A DNA stretch of 64,000 nt from Heyndrickxia oleronia (GTDB lineage: Bacteria; Bacillota; Bacilli; Bacillales; Bacillaceae_C), in the NCBI RefSeq assembly GCF_017809215.1, contig NZ_CP065424.1, forward strand, positions 5,060,501 through 5,124,500, given 5' to 3'. Positions 42,962 to 51,715 of this stretch are shown in pieces. The notes beneath the pieces are model-generated. The model was not told where the DNA came from. It was given only the letters and a program-made list of their open reading frames with translations, and searched no databases. The position numbers were made by a program, and so were the translations under genes. Within the stretch, counting starts at the first letter, position 1, and every line of letters starts with the position of its first letter.

Positions 42962-42981
42962 AATTAAAGGGGGCATTTCGA

Positions 42982-43740
42982 ATGAGATTAGATGGAAAAG
43001 TAGCTATTATCACTGGTGCTGCATCAGGTATGGGTAAGGCAATTGCAGAAGGTTATGCAAAAGAAGGTGCAAAGGTTGTTGTATCAGACTTAAACTTAGA
43101 TGGTGCAAAATTAGTTGTTGAAGGAATTAAGGCATCAGGTGGAGAAGCAATCGCCGTCCAAACAAACGTAGCTTCTGACGATGATCTACAACGTTTATTC
43201 ACTGAAACGAAACAAGCCTTTGGAACATTAGATATCCTTGTTAATAATGCTGGCATCATGGATGGCATGGAGCCCGTAGGAGAAGTTACAGATGAACGCT
43301 GGGAAAAAGTATTCGCTGTAAATACATTAGCAGTTATGAAATCTATGCGTATCGCAATCAATCTCTTTTTAGAACAAGGACATGGAACTATAGTTAATAA
43401 TATCTCTGCCGGTGGTCTATATGGTGCACGTGCTGGTGCTGCTTATACTGCTTCAAAACATGCTGTCGTAGGCCTTACAAAAAACACAGCCTTCATGTAT
43501 GCAGATAAAAATATCCGTTGCAACGGTATTGCTCCAGGAGCAGTTATAACAAATATTGCTTCAACGATGACAAATGTGAGTGAATTTGGTGCAGGTCGTC
43601 AATCATTAGGTTTAGCTATTAATCCCCGTGCCGGCCAACCTGAAGAAATTGCACAAATGGCTATCTTTTTAGGGTCAGATGAATCAAGCTTTGTTAATGG
43701 ACAGGTTATTGCTGTAGATGGTGGTTGGACCGCTTATTAA
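42982..43740 (+). CDS. Short-chain dehydrogenase/reductase (SDR), classical type
   Basis: A 252-residue NAD(P)-dependent oxidoreductase. Cofactor motif 'TGAASGMGKAIAEG' (T-G-x3-G-x-G), 'NNAGIMDGM' (NNAG), catalytic Ser in 'NNISAGGLYG', and Y-x-x-x-K in 'AAYTASKHAVVG'. The C-terminal 'GQVIAVDGGWTAY' is typical of FabG-like members. An Asp at the end of the second strand ('VVVSDLNLDG') suggests NAD(H) preference. The start is ATG 42982 behind AAAGGGGG. Substrate unknown. Controlled by the adjacent operator, whose presumed repressor gene is frameshifted. Confidence 0.92.
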   Translation: MRLDGKVAIITGAASGMGKAIAEGYAKEGAKVVVSDLNLDGAKLVVEGIKASGGEAIAVQTNVASDDDLQRLFTETKQAFGTLDILVNNAGIMDGMEPVGEVTDERWEKVFAVNTLAVMKSMRIAINLFLEQGHGTIVNNISAGGLYGARAGAAYTASKHAVVGLTKNTAFMYADKNIRCNGIAPGAVITNIASTMTNVSEFGAGRQSLGLAINPRAGQPEEIAQMAIFLGSDESSFVNGQVIAVDGGWTAY

Positions 43741-43820
43741 CTTTATATTTCTAAATAGCAGGAGGATTTAATAAAAATCCAAAACAAGAGGGGCTGGGAC
43801 ATAACTAGCTTCAAATAGTG

Positions 43821-43856
43821 AAAAGTTGAATTTGAGCGAACTCAAATTCAACTTTT
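43821..43856. terminator. Left-end hairpin of the IS, transposase terminator
   Basis: AAAAGTTGAATTTGAG / CTCAAATTCAACTTTT, 16 bp perfect with a CGAA loop. It ends transcription of the transposase and blocks read-through. Confidence 0.85.
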
Positions 43857-43882
43857 TCTATTTTTGTGTGTTGATTCTTCTA

Positions 43883-45457
43883 TTACCGTAGTTGTTTGGC
43901 CGTGAATTTTCTTAAATTCACGGCCATTAATGCGAGTCCCATTTCATTTTCTACCTTCGATTTTCCTCGTACAGAAAATCGAGTGAAACGCAAATTAGCC
44001 TTCAAGAATCCAAAAACTGGTTCCACATCGATTTTGCGTTTTCGATAGATGGTGCTCGTTTTCTCTTCTGAAAGCTTCGCTCTCACATATTCTTTTTGTT
44101 GTTCCCATTGTTCATTCACCATTAGTTTTCGATTGTTGCCTTCTTTAGCTTTTGTACATGATGAACGGAATGGACATCCCGAACAGTCCTCACACTCGTA
44201 GATCTTGAACCTTCGTTGAAATCCTGTACGATCAGTACGGACAGAATGATAGTGAAATTCAAGACGTTTCTGGTTAGGGCATATATATGTATCTGTTTCT
44301 TCACAATACTGCCAGTTATCGGGATTCAATGGGTTTTGTTTGTACTTTTTCTTTTGCTCCTTCAAATATAGATTATACGTAATCAGTGCTTCTCGTTTTC
44401 TGTTCGAAAGGATATCATTATAGTTTTGTTCACTACCATAACCTGCATCTGCGGCAATATGTTTCGGTAACACGAAATAATGGTTCTCGATTTCATCAAG
44501 AAATGGAATTAACGTACGTGTATCTGTTGGGTTTGAAAATAAACTATAGGCAAGCGTGTATTGCCCTTCCGTTGCGATTTGTACATTGTAGCCAGCTTTC
44601 AATTGTCCGTTTTGCATATAATCATCTTTCATTCGCATAAATGTCGCGTCCAGATCTGTTTTAGAATAGCTATTACGTGTGCCAAAGATTTCAAAGTCTC
44701 GTTGGTATTTTTGTTTTCGTAAGACAAAATCAATCAACTGTTTACGCACTTGTTTCGGGTATTTGCGTTCACTTCTTAAAGCTTTTCGTTCTGGAACGTC
44801 TGATGATTCTTCAATTTGTTTATCATACTCGGCTACGACATTGTCCACTTTTTCAACCAATTGAGAGAGCTCTTTCAATGATAATTGTTCATCACCTTCC
44901 CGTTCAATTTCAGGTATAATTTCGTTCTCAAGTAGCTCGTTATATAGCTGGTTTGACCTTTCAATTAAACTGTGATGATATTTCTCAATCGATTTCTTCC
45001 AGACAAACGTAAATTTATTCGCATTTGCTTCAATCTTTGTACCATCAATAAAAATTGCTTCTTGATCGATTAGTTTTTCTTCGATTAATTGGCAACGAAA
45101 TTGGACGAAACATTGGCGAATTAATTCTTTCACATCTGAATGAACACGGAATCGATTGATTGTACGGTAGCTTGGTTCATATCCTTGAGCTAGCCACATC
45201 ATCCGGATACTGTCTTTTAATAGGGCTTCAATTTTTCTCCCAGAAAAGACAGATTGGGTGTAGGCACATAAAATAATTTTAAGCATCATGCGTGGATGAT
45301 AAGCAGGACAGCCCTCATTTCGCAGAAATGGTTCGAAAACTTCATGAGGAATACTTTCAACTAGATGATGGATATGAAAGGCAATATCATTTTTTTGTAA
45401 TTTTACTTCTAAATCTAAAGGCAAAACTAATTGATTCATGGTATAATTTTTAAACAT
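43883..45457 (-). CDS. IS1182 family transposase
   Basis: A 524-residue full-length DDE transposase. The acidic triad is visible as D in 'AIFIDGTKIEANAN', D in 'HIAADAGYGSEQN' and E in 'RKIDVEPVFGFLKANL'. The N-terminal 'HHLVESIPHEVFEPF' and 'GCPAYHPRMMLKIILCAY' segments and the Cys cluster 'CEDCSGCPFRSSCTKA' are typical of IS1182. AGAAGGATCC precedes the ATG. The reading frame is undamaged, so the element may still be mobile. Confidence 0.95.
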   Translation of the reverse strand: MFKNYTMNQLVLPLDLEVKLQKNDIAFHIHHLVESIPHEVFEPFLRNEGCPAYHPRMMLKIILCAYTQSVFSGRKIEALLKDSIRMMWLAQGYEPSYRTINRFRVHSDVKELIRQCFVQFRCQLIEEKLIDQEAIFIDGTKIEANANKFTFVWKKSIEKYHHSLIERSNQLYNELLENEIIPEIEREGDEQLSLKELSQLVEKVDNVVAEYDKQIEESSDVPERKALRSERKYPKQVRKQLIDFVLRKQKYQRDFEIFGTRNSYSKTDLDATFMRMKDDYMQNGQLKAGYNVQIATEGQYTLAYSLFSNPTDTRTLIPFLDEIENHYFVLPKHIAADAGYGSEQNYNDILSNRKREALITYNLYLKEQKKKYKQNPLNPDNWQYCEETDTYICPNQKRLEFHYHSVRTDRTGFQRRFKIYECEDCSGCPFRSSCTKAKEGNNRKLMVNEQWEQQKEYVRAKLSEEKTSTIYRKRKIDVEPVFGFLKANLRFTRFSVRGKSKVENEMGLALMAVNLRKFTAKQLR

Positions 45458-45541
45458 AAGGATCCTTCTTTCTGTATAATTTTGTTGTGGTGACTTAATT
45501 TTATCAGAAGTGGTCCTTATTTTTATTCAAAAAATAATCAA

Positions 45542-45580
45542 AGCCGGTGAAATTTTACTTGTCGTAAAATTTCACCGGCT
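45542..45580. terminator. Right-end hairpin of the IS
   Basis: AGCCGGTGAAATTTTA / TAAAATTTCACCGGCT, 16 bp perfect, followed by TTTTTCAT on the plus strand. It lies between the transposase promoter and flanking DNA, so it can block outside transcripts from reaching the transposase gene. Confidence 0.75.
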
Positions 45581-45785
45581 TTTTCATCTCAGAAGTGGGT
45601 TTTGTCCCAGCCTCTTTTCTTCTATCAGAGCCGGTATGTATAATATTTGTTAATTGAGAAATAATAATATCAATTGAAAATTGCCTTACATCCTCACTAT
45701 AACGTCAATTCCTATTTCCACTTACAATATAGAATGCTAATAAGAATTTAATAATCTTATATTGATTACACCAATTAATATTAGA

Positions 45786-45960
45786 CTCTTTTCTCAAACA
45801 TTGTTGCTATTTAAGTAAAGTTCAAACGAAAAACTATCGGCCGAAGATCGCCACACCTTTAAAATTTACTGAGAAAAGTCTGACCATCCGCATAAGAACC
45901 GCGTGATCCTTTATTAGCTGTAAAAGCCGACAGTTGGCTATTACAAAAGCAAGCAAACTA
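45786..45960 (+). repeat. Dispersed intergenic repeat, copy B
   Basis: Shares ordered blocks with copy A at 10447-10600 (CTTTTCTCAAACATTG, ACTGAGAAAAG, TAAAAGCCGACAG, AAAAGCAAGCAAAC). CTTTTCTCA (45788-45796) and TGAGAAAAG (45870-45878) form the same outer stem. Non-coding, 40 bases before the ahpC promoter. Confidence 0.55.
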
Positions 45961-45999
45961 AAAGGAAACAGCCGATATTAATAATAAAAGTTTATTTCC

Positions 46000-46029
46000 T
46001 TGACAAATCATTAAGATCTATATGATAAT
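46000..46029 (+). promoter_or_regulatory. Sigma-A promoter of ahpCF
   Basis: TTGACA (46000-46005), 18-base spacer, GATAAT (46024-46029). The PerR box begins 11 bases downstream. Confidence 0.65.
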
Positions 46030-46039
46030 GGTTTTTGAA

Positions 46040-46054
46040 TTATAATTATTATAA
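46040..46054. promoter_or_regulatory. PerR box of ahpCF
   Basis: TTATAATTATTATAA matches the PerR consensus TTATAATNATTATAA at all positions. PerR represses ahpCF in Bacillus until peroxide oxidises its iron site. Confidence 0.9.
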
Positions 46055-46163
46055 AAAACTAATTATAATCAAAAGCAGAATTATATTTAGTTTTTAATAG
46101 TTATGACTTTATGTCCTAACTACCTATTTTATAAATTAAAACTCAACTAGGAGGAATTTACTA

Positions 46164-46727
46164 ATGTCTTTAATCGGAAAAGAAGTATTACCATTCAAAG
46201 CACAAGCATACAGAAACGGTGATTTCATGGAAGTTACTGAAGAAAATTTAAAAGGTCACTGGAGTGTTGTTTGCTTCTACCCAGCTGATTTTACTTTCGT
46301 TTGCCCAACAGAGCTTGAAGACCTTCAAGAACAATATCCAGCTCTTCAAGAATTAGGAGTTGAAGTATTCTCTGTATCAAGAGATTCTCATTTCACACAT
46401 AAAGCATGGCACGATACATCAGAAGCAATCGGTAAAATTACTTATACAATGATTGGTGACCCTGCGCATGTTCTTTCTCGCAACTTCGATGTATTCATTG
46501 AAGAATTAGGACAAGCTGATCGTGGTACATTCATCATTGATCCTGATGGTGTTATCCAAGCAATTGAAATCAATGCAGATGGTATTGGCCGTGATGCTAG
46601 CACACTTATTAACAAAATTAAAGCAGCACAATATGTTCGTAACAATCCTGGTGAGGTTTGCCCAGCTAAATGGAAGGAAGGCGAAGAAACACTTAAACCA
46701 AGCCTTGATCTTGTAGGGAAAATCTAA
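46164..46727 (+). CDS. ahpC: Alkyl hydroperoxide reductase peroxiredoxin AhpC
   Basis: A 187-residue typical 2-Cys peroxiredoxin that reduces H2O2 and organic peroxides. Peroxidatic C47 in 'FTFVCPTELEDL', resolving C166 in 'GEVCPAKW', and the Thr/Arg-type active-site context 'YPADFTFVCPTE'. AGGAGG site before the ATG. It is the first gene of the ahpC-ahpF operon, with 12 bases between them, under a perfect PerR box. Cytosolic decamer by family. Confidence 0.96.
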   Translation: MSLIGKEVLPFKAQAYRNGDFMEVTEENLKGHWSVVCFYPADFTFVCPTELEDLQEQYPALQELGVEVFSVSRDSHFTHKAWHDTSEAIGKITYTMIGDPAHVLSRNFDVFIEELGQADRGTFIIDPDGVIQAIEINADGIGRDASTLINKIKAAQYVRNNPGEVCPAKWKEGEETLKPSLDLVGKI

Positions 46728-46739
46728 GGGGTGCTATAA

Positions 46740-48269
46740 ATGATTCTGGATGCAGATATTAAGGCACAATTAAATCAATATCTACAACTATTGGAAAATG
46801 ATGTACTACTTAAAGTTAGTGCAGGATCCGATAAGTTATCAAATGACATTCTATCTCTAGTTGATGAGTTAGCAACCATGTCACCAAAAATAAAAATAGA
46901 GAAAACAACATTAGCGAAAACACCAAGCTTTAGTGTCAATCGCATTGGCGAAGATACTGGGATCGCTTTTGCTGGTATTCCTCTTGGTCACGAATTTACT
47001 TCATTCGTGCTAGCTCTTTTACAAGTAAGTGGAAGAGCTCCAAAGATAGACCAAAGCTTAATCGATCGAGTAAAAGGCATCGAAGGCGAATATCATTTTG
47101 AAACATATGTTAGCCTAAGTTGTCATAACTGCCCAGATGTTGTACAAGCTTTGAACATTATGAGTGTTCTCAATCCTGGCATTACCCATACGATGATTGA
47201 CGGTGCGGCTTTCAAAGAAGAAGTTGAAAGTAAAGGCATTATGGCTGTACCTTCGGTTTTCCTAAATGGCGAATCCTTTGGTAGCGGTAGAATGACACTT
47301 GAAGAAATTCTTACTAAAATGGGGAATACTGCTGATGCCTCTGAGTTCTCAGATAAGGACCCATTTGATGTGCTTGTTGTTGGTGGAGGTCCATCTGGTG
47401 CCAGTGCAGCGATCTATGCAGCACGTAAAGGCATTCGTACAGGTATTGTGGCTGACCGTTTTGGCGGTCAGATCATGGATACACTGGGCATTGAAAACTT
47501 CATTAGCGTGAAATACACTGAAGGTCCTAAGCTCGCTGCAAGCCTTGAAGAACACGTGAAAGAATACGATATCGATATCATGAATTCTCAACGTGCTAAG
47601 CGCTTAGAGAAAAAAGACTTTGTTGAAATCGAGCTTGAAAATGGTGCTGTTCTAAAGAGTAAAACAGTCATTCTTTCAACAGGTGCTCGCTGGCGCAATG
47701 TCGGAGTTCCTGGAGAAGCCGAGTTCAAAAACAAAGGTGTCGCATATTGCCCTCACTGTGATGGTCCATTATTTGAAGGAAAAGACGTTGCCGTAATCGG
47801 CGGTGGTAATTCAGGTATAGAAGCAGCTATTGACCTTGCAGGTATTGTCAAGCATGTAACAGTTATTGAATATGCAGCAGAACTAAAAGCTGATTCTGTA
47901 TTACAAGATCGCCTTTACAGCCTTCCAAACGTTACAGTTATTAAGAACGCACAAACGAAGGAAATTACCGGTACTGATAAAGTAAACGGAATTACCTATA
48001 TAGACCGTGAGACAGAAGAAGAGCATCATGTAGAATTACAAGGAGTCTTCGTTCAAATTGGTCTTGTTCCAAATACTGATTGGTTAGGTGATACGGTTGA
48101 ACGTACTAGAATGGGCGAGATTGTAGTAGATAATCGTGGAGCAACGAGCATACCTGGAGTATTTGCTGCAGGAGACTGCACGAATAGCCCATATAAACAA
48201 ATTATTATTTCCATGGGTTCAGGTGCAAATGCAGCCTTAGGTGCATTCGATTATTTAATCAGAAATTAA
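46740..48269 (+). CDS. ahpF: Alkyl hydroperoxide reductase flavoprotein AhpF
   Basis: 509 residues, NADH-dependent disulfide reductase that recycles AhpC. The N-terminal tandem thioredoxin-fold domain has its Cys pair in 'SLSCHNCPDVV' (C128, C131). The FAD motif is 'VVGGGPSGASAAIYAAR', the redox pair is C337/C340 in 'AYCPHCDGP', the NADH motif is 'AVIGGGNSGIEAAID', and the C-terminal FAD segment is 'GVFAAGDCTNSPYKQI'. Complete, normal length. Followed by a strong terminator. Confidence 0.97.
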   Translation: MILDADIKAQLNQYLQLLENDVLLKVSAGSDKLSNDILSLVDELATMSPKIKIEKTTLAKTPSFSVNRIGEDTGIAFAGIPLGHEFTSFVLALLQVSGRAPKIDQSLIDRVKGIEGEYHFETYVSLSCHNCPDVVQALNIMSVLNPGITHTMIDGAAFKEEVESKGIMAVPSVFLNGESFGSGRMTLEEILTKMGNTADASEFSDKDPFDVLVVGGGPSGASAAIYAARKGIRTGIVADRFGGQIMDTLGIENFISVKYTEGPKLAASLEEHVKEYDIDIMNSQRAKRLEKKDFVEIELENGAVLKSKTVILSTGARWRNVGVPGEAEFKNKGVAYCPHCDGPLFEGKDVAVIGGGNSGIEAAIDLAGIVKHVTVIEYAAELKADSVLQDRLYSLPNVTVIKNAQTKEITGTDKVNGITYIDRETEEEHHVELQGVFVQIGLVPNTDWLGDTVERTRMGEIVVDNRGATSIPGVFAAGDCTNSPYKQIIISMGSGANAALGAFDYLIRN

Positions 48270-48275
48270 TAGAAC

Positions 48276-48325
48276 AAAGTCACTGCGCTATCAAATTTTT
48301 GGTAGCACAGTGACTTTTTTTTTCC
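48276..48325 (+). terminator. Terminator after ahpCF
   Basis: AAAGTCACTGCGCTATC pairs with GGTAGCACAGTGACTTT (with one mismatch) and is followed by nine T residues. Confidence 0.9.
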
Positions 48326-48413
48326 CTCATTCATTTGAATGATGTTTATTACCAATCATTATGGCCAATAAACCACTGAAATGTGGAGATATATAATTTT
48401 ATAGGGATTTAGA

Positions 48414-49394
48414 TCATTCATCCTTCGGTATTATTGATTCATGAGAAACAATTAATTCTGCTTTCCCTTCCAATGTATATTGTTGAATACCATTCGGTAA
48501 GATAAAATGGGTCCCTTTTTCGATAGTAAAGGACGTTTCATTACTGGTAAGAACTGCCTGTCCTTCTATTACACTTACCTGTAAAAAGTTTTTATCCATG
48601 TCACAGACAGCCCGTCCATTTAATTGCCAATGATGCACAGTAAAATATTGTTCCTCAACTAATTTCTTGTCGATTAAATCACCATTTACCTTCTCCGTTT
48701 GTTGGACCACAACATCTTTATGTGGAACGGTGGTCACTTGTTTTGAGCGACCTAGATGCAATTCTCTCTTTTGACCAGAGGCATCTGTTCGGTCATAATC
48801 ATAAACTCGATAGGTTATGTCAGAACTTTGCTGTGTTTCAAGGATAACAATACCTTTTCCAATCGCGTGAATCGTTCCACTTGGAACATAGACAAAATCT
48901 CCACCTTTTACTTTCACATGTCTTAAGAGCTGCTCCCATTCACCTTGATCAATCAATTGCGCCAATTCCTCTGCTGTTTTAGCATGATGCCCTAACACAA
49001 GTTCCGCTCCTTCTTCAGCACTCAACACATACCAACATTCGGTCTTACCATACGGAACCCCTTCCACTTCACGGGCAAATTGATCATTGGGATGGACTTG
49101 TACGGATAAATCATCAGCTGCATCCAAGATCTTTATAAGTAAGGGATATTCTCCTTGATAATCATTAGGTTTATTAAATAACTCCTTATGCTCATTCCAT
49201 GCATCTGCCAATGTTCTCCCTGCAAGAGGGCCATTAATAATATGGCTTGGACCATGCGGATGTGCAGAAATTACCCACGCCTCCCCTGTCCTCTCATACG
49301 GAATATCATAATTAAACTCTTCTCTCAGCTTCTTCCCTCCCCAAATCCTCTCTTGAAATACAGGCTGTAAAAAGATTGGCTCATTTTTATACAT
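48414..49394 (-). CDS. manA: Mannose-6-phosphate isomerase, class I
   Basis: A 326-residue zinc enzyme interconverting mannose-6-P and fructose-6-P. Metal ligands are in 'SVQVHPNDQFA' (Gln and His), 'GKTECWYVL' (Glu) and 'VPSGTIHAIGKGIVILE' (His). The catalytic region 'QSSDITYRVYDYDR' is present. Short Bacillus-type enzyme (about 315 residues in B. subtilis ManA). It lies 89 bases downstream of the mannose PTS gene manP, with an inverted repeat in between, and completes mannose uptake into glycolysis. Confidence 0.95.
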   Translation of the reverse strand: MYKNEPIFLQPVFQERIWGGKKLREEFNYDIPYERTGEAWVISAHPHGPSHIINGPLAGRTLADAWNEHKELFNKPNDYQGEYPLLIKILDAADDLSVQVHPNDQFAREVEGVPYGKTECWYVLSAEEGAELVLGHHAKTAEELAQLIDQGEWEQLLRHVKVKGGDFVYVPSGTIHAIGKGIVILETQQSSDITYRVYDYDRTDASGQKRELHLGRSKQVTTVPHKDVVVQQTEKVNGDLIDKKLVEEQYFTVHHWQLNGRAVCDMDKNFLQVSVIEGQAVLTSNETSFTIEKGTHFILPNGIQQYTLEGKAELIVSHESIIPKDE

Positions 49395-49421
49395 TAAACA
49401 TTAACCTCCATTTGAAGCGAG

Positions 49422-49476
49422 GGGACGGTTCTTATGCTTATACTTCAGATACAGAAGGAAGCAAGAGAACCGTCCC
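49422..49476. repeat. Inverted repeat between manP and manA
   Basis: GGGACGGTTCT (49422-49432) and AGAACCGTCCC (49466-49476) are perfect inverted copies around 33 bases, with extra TATGCTT blocks outside. Similar GGGACGGTTCT palindromes are common between Bacillus genes. In the transcript it could stabilise or partly terminate manP mRNA. Confidence 0.7.
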
Positions 49477-49483
49477 TATGCTT

Positions 49484-51442
49484 TTAAATACTCTCTAATA
49501 ATTTATAAGCTTCTTGCTTAGAATTTACTTTTAGGAGTTGTTTTCGGAATTCGTCATCCATTAGTTTTCGTGATAGCATTTGGAGTATTTTTAGATGGGC
49601 ATCTCCGGCAGCTTCTTCCGGTACGGCTATCATAAAGATTAGTTTTGCTGGTGTTCCGTCTAGGCTGTTCCAGTCGACACCGTCACGTTTGATTCCGAAA
49701 GCAACGGCAGGACGGTTAACCGTATTGGATTTACCATGTGGTATAGCAATGTTCATTCCCAGTCCAGTAGAGCTTTCTGCTTCGCGATTTAAGATTGCTT
49801 GTTTAAATTCCTGTTTAGAGCGAACAATTCCATTTGAAGCAAACTTCGAAATGATTTCATCTATTACATCATCACGATTTATTCCCATTAAATTTGTTTC
49901 AATTAATTCTATACTAGTAATATCTGTTAATTTATGAATTTCACTGTTCAAAGAGGCGACTTCAGTTCTTTGAGTATCTGTATGTCGAACTGTTTTTTCA
50001 TGTACACTTTCAGCATCATTTGAATCCTCACTAATTGTAACAGGCACAGCTTCCACATTCTTTTTCAAAGCAATTACCATAATGGCCGTAATTATTACAC
50101 CGACAATTACCGCAACAAAGAACATTATCACATGGTCAACAGCACCTAGTACTGCAACAATTGGACCACCATGTGCTACACTGTCCCCTACTTTTGAAAG
50201 CATTGCGATGACTGAACCAACCATTGACCCAACCATAATACTTGGAATAACACGGAGCGGATCCTGGGCAGCAAAAGGAATGGCACCTTCTGTAATTCCG
50301 AATAAACCCATAGTAAAGGACGCTTTTCCAGCATCTCTTTCCGTTTGCGTAAATTTGCGTTTATTAATGAATGTTGCAAGTCCAAGTCCAATTGGCGGAA
50401 TACAAATAGCAACCGCAATTGGTCCCATAATTTCATAATTTCCTTCTGCAATCATCGATGAACCAAAAAGAAAAGCAACCTTGTTAAATGGACCACCCAT
50501 ATCAAAAGCAATCATTGCTCCAAGAATTAACGCTAACAAAATCGAACTTCCACCTTGCATACCCGCAAGCCAGTCAGTTAGTGCTTCAAACACATGTGCA
50601 ACTGGTGAACCAATGACAAATATAAACAATAAACCAACAATCACTGATGCAATGATCGGAATAAAAATGATCGGCATTACAGGCTGAACAGCCTTTGGTA
50701 CTTTTATTTTTTTAATTCCAAGTGCCACATAACCTGCTAAGAAACCAGCAATAATCCCGCCGATAAAACCTGCACCGGCTTCACTTCCATAAAAACTTCC
50801 GTTCGCTGCAATATAACCACCAATCATACCTGGCACAAGTCCAGGACGGTCTGCAATACTTACCGCTATAAAACCGGAAAGAATAGGGACCATGAACATG
50901 AATGCAGTGGAACCAATGCTTTCAACATGTTTCCAAAAAGAACCGTCAGGAATTTTAATTCCTCCTGGTGTTTGTTCCCCTCCAAGCATCAGAGCAAGTG
51001 CAATCAATAATCCCCCAACAACAATGAAAGGAACCATATATGAGACACCACTCATTAAATGCTTATATATTGGGTTTTCCTTCGATTTCCCTTTTTTCGC
51101 CCCATTGGCAGCAGCTAGTTGGGGCTTGTAAACAGGGACATCACCATTTTGAATCCGCTTTATTAATTCCTCTGGCTTGCGGATACCGTCCTGAACTCCC
51201 GTGATAATAACCTTTTTACCGGCAAAACGTTCTTTCGGTACTTCTTTATCTGCTGCAATAATAATACCATCCGCTTCAGCTATTTCGTCTTCGGTTAATG
51301 CATTTTCTACACCAATCGATCCTTGTGTCTCTACTTTTATATCGATGCCCAACGCTTCGCCTGCTTTTTGCAAGTTCTCAGCAGCCATATATGTATGGGC
51401 AATTCCAACTGGACATACTGTAACAGCTAATATTTTCCCCAT
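49484..51442 (-). CDS. manP: Mannose-type PTS permease, domains IIB-IIC-IIA
   Basis: A 652-residue fructose-family PTS protein in one chain. The IIB domain (1-100) has the phosphorylated C10 in 'VTVCPVGIAHTYMAAE'. The IIC domain (about 125-460) has about ten helices, including 'GGPFNKVAFLFGSS'. The IIA domain (about 500-652) has its phosphorylated His in 'NIAIPHGKSN'. By itself it could be a fructose PTS. Its place between manR and manA, with the B. subtilis gene content and size, supports mannose. An AGGAGG site and a cre-like site lie upstream. Confidence 0.9.
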   Translation of the reverse strand: MGKILAVTVCPVGIAHTYMAAENLQKAGEALGIDIKVETQGSIGVENALTEDEIAEADGIIIAADKEVPKERFAGKKVIITGVQDGIRKPEELIKRIQNGDVPVYKPQLAAANGAKKGKSKENPIYKHLMSGVSYMVPFIVVGGLLIALALMLGGEQTPGGIKIPDGSFWKHVESIGSTAFMFMVPILSGFIAVSIADRPGLVPGMIGGYIAANGSFYGSEAGAGFIGGIIAGFLAGYVALGIKKIKVPKAVQPVMPIIFIPIIASVIVGLLFIFVIGSPVAHVFEALTDWLAGMQGGSSILLALILGAMIAFDMGGPFNKVAFLFGSSMIAEGNYEIMGPIAVAICIPPIGLGLATFINKRKFTQTERDAGKASFTMGLFGITEGAIPFAAQDPLRVIPSIMVGSMVGSVIAMLSKVGDSVAHGGPIVAVLGAVDHVIMFFVAVIVGVIITAIMVIALKKNVEAVPVTISEDSNDAESVHEKTVRHTDTQRTEVASLNSEIHKLTDITSIELIETNLMGINRDDVIDEIISKFASNGIVRSKQEFKQAILNREAESSTGLGMNIAIPHGKSNTVNRPAVAFGIKRDGVDWNSLDGTPAKLIFMIAVPEEAAGDAHLKILQMLSRKLMDDEFRKQLLKVNSKQEAYKLLESI

Positions 51443-51469
51443 GCTGTTTATCCTCCTATAATTCTCTGT

Positions 51470-51483
51470 AGTAATCGCTTACT
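51470..51483 (-). promoter_or_regulatory. cre-like site upstream of manP
   Basis: The minus strand reads AGTAAGCGATTACT, two mismatches (both end bases) from TGWAANCGNTNWCA. It follows an AT-rich TATTATATAA -10-like region by a few bases, so bound CcpA would block transcription. The rest of 51443-51760 holds the ManR-responsive promoter, a repeat fragment and the manR terminator. Confidence 0.5.
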
Positions 51484-51631
51484 TATATAATAAAACTAGA
51501 TGAATGAATTAATTTTTTTTATTTTTACCGGAGGCTGTGGTAAAAATCGTTTTTTTAATAAGGCTTTTTTTCAGTGAATTGATGGGGATTGCGGATATTC
51601 AACCTATATCTATACGTTAAGACTTTAACTA

Positions 51632-51657
51632 AGTAGCAACAATGTTTGTAGAAAATA
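51632..51657 (-). repeat. Dispersed repeat fragment, inverted copy C
   Basis: Minus strand: CTATTTTCTACAAACATTG then TTGCTACT, close to the opening block of copies A and B (CTTTTCTCAAACATTG then TTGCTATT). Only this block is recognisable here. Confidence 0.4.
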
Positions 51658-51715
51658 GCCTTTACTAACGACTATAGGAACATCCGAATATCACTCCAAA
51701 TGAATGGCCTTTTGA

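Larger units (their letters stand above)
43786..45616 (-). mobile_element. Complete IS1182-family insertion sequence
   Basis: The element is bounded by imperfect inverted ends, AAGAGGGGCTGGGACATAAC (left) and, read inwards from the right, AAGAGGCTGGGACAAAAC. It contains one transposase gene and two perfect 16-bp hairpins just inside the ends (43821-43856, 45542-45580). Length about 1.83 kb. No clear target duplication: the flanks read CCAAAAC and TTTCTTC. It is inserted between the SDR gene and the ahpC promoter region, beside a copy of the dispersed repeat. Confidence 0.85.

Noticed and set aside
42943..42981. N-terminal extension of the SDR protein from TTG 42943
   Set aside because: That codon lies in the operator palindrome. 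AAAGGGGG and ATG 42982 give the standard SDR N-terminus.
43053..43361. Long antisense frames within SDR, transposase, manP and other genes
   Set aside because: These are shadows of well-supported genes; no ribosome sites or family motifs.
49484..51442. Fructose-specific PTS (fruA)
   Set aside because: Domain content alone fits, but there is no fruK or fruR neighbour. The manR and manA neighbours and the matching sizes favour mannose.
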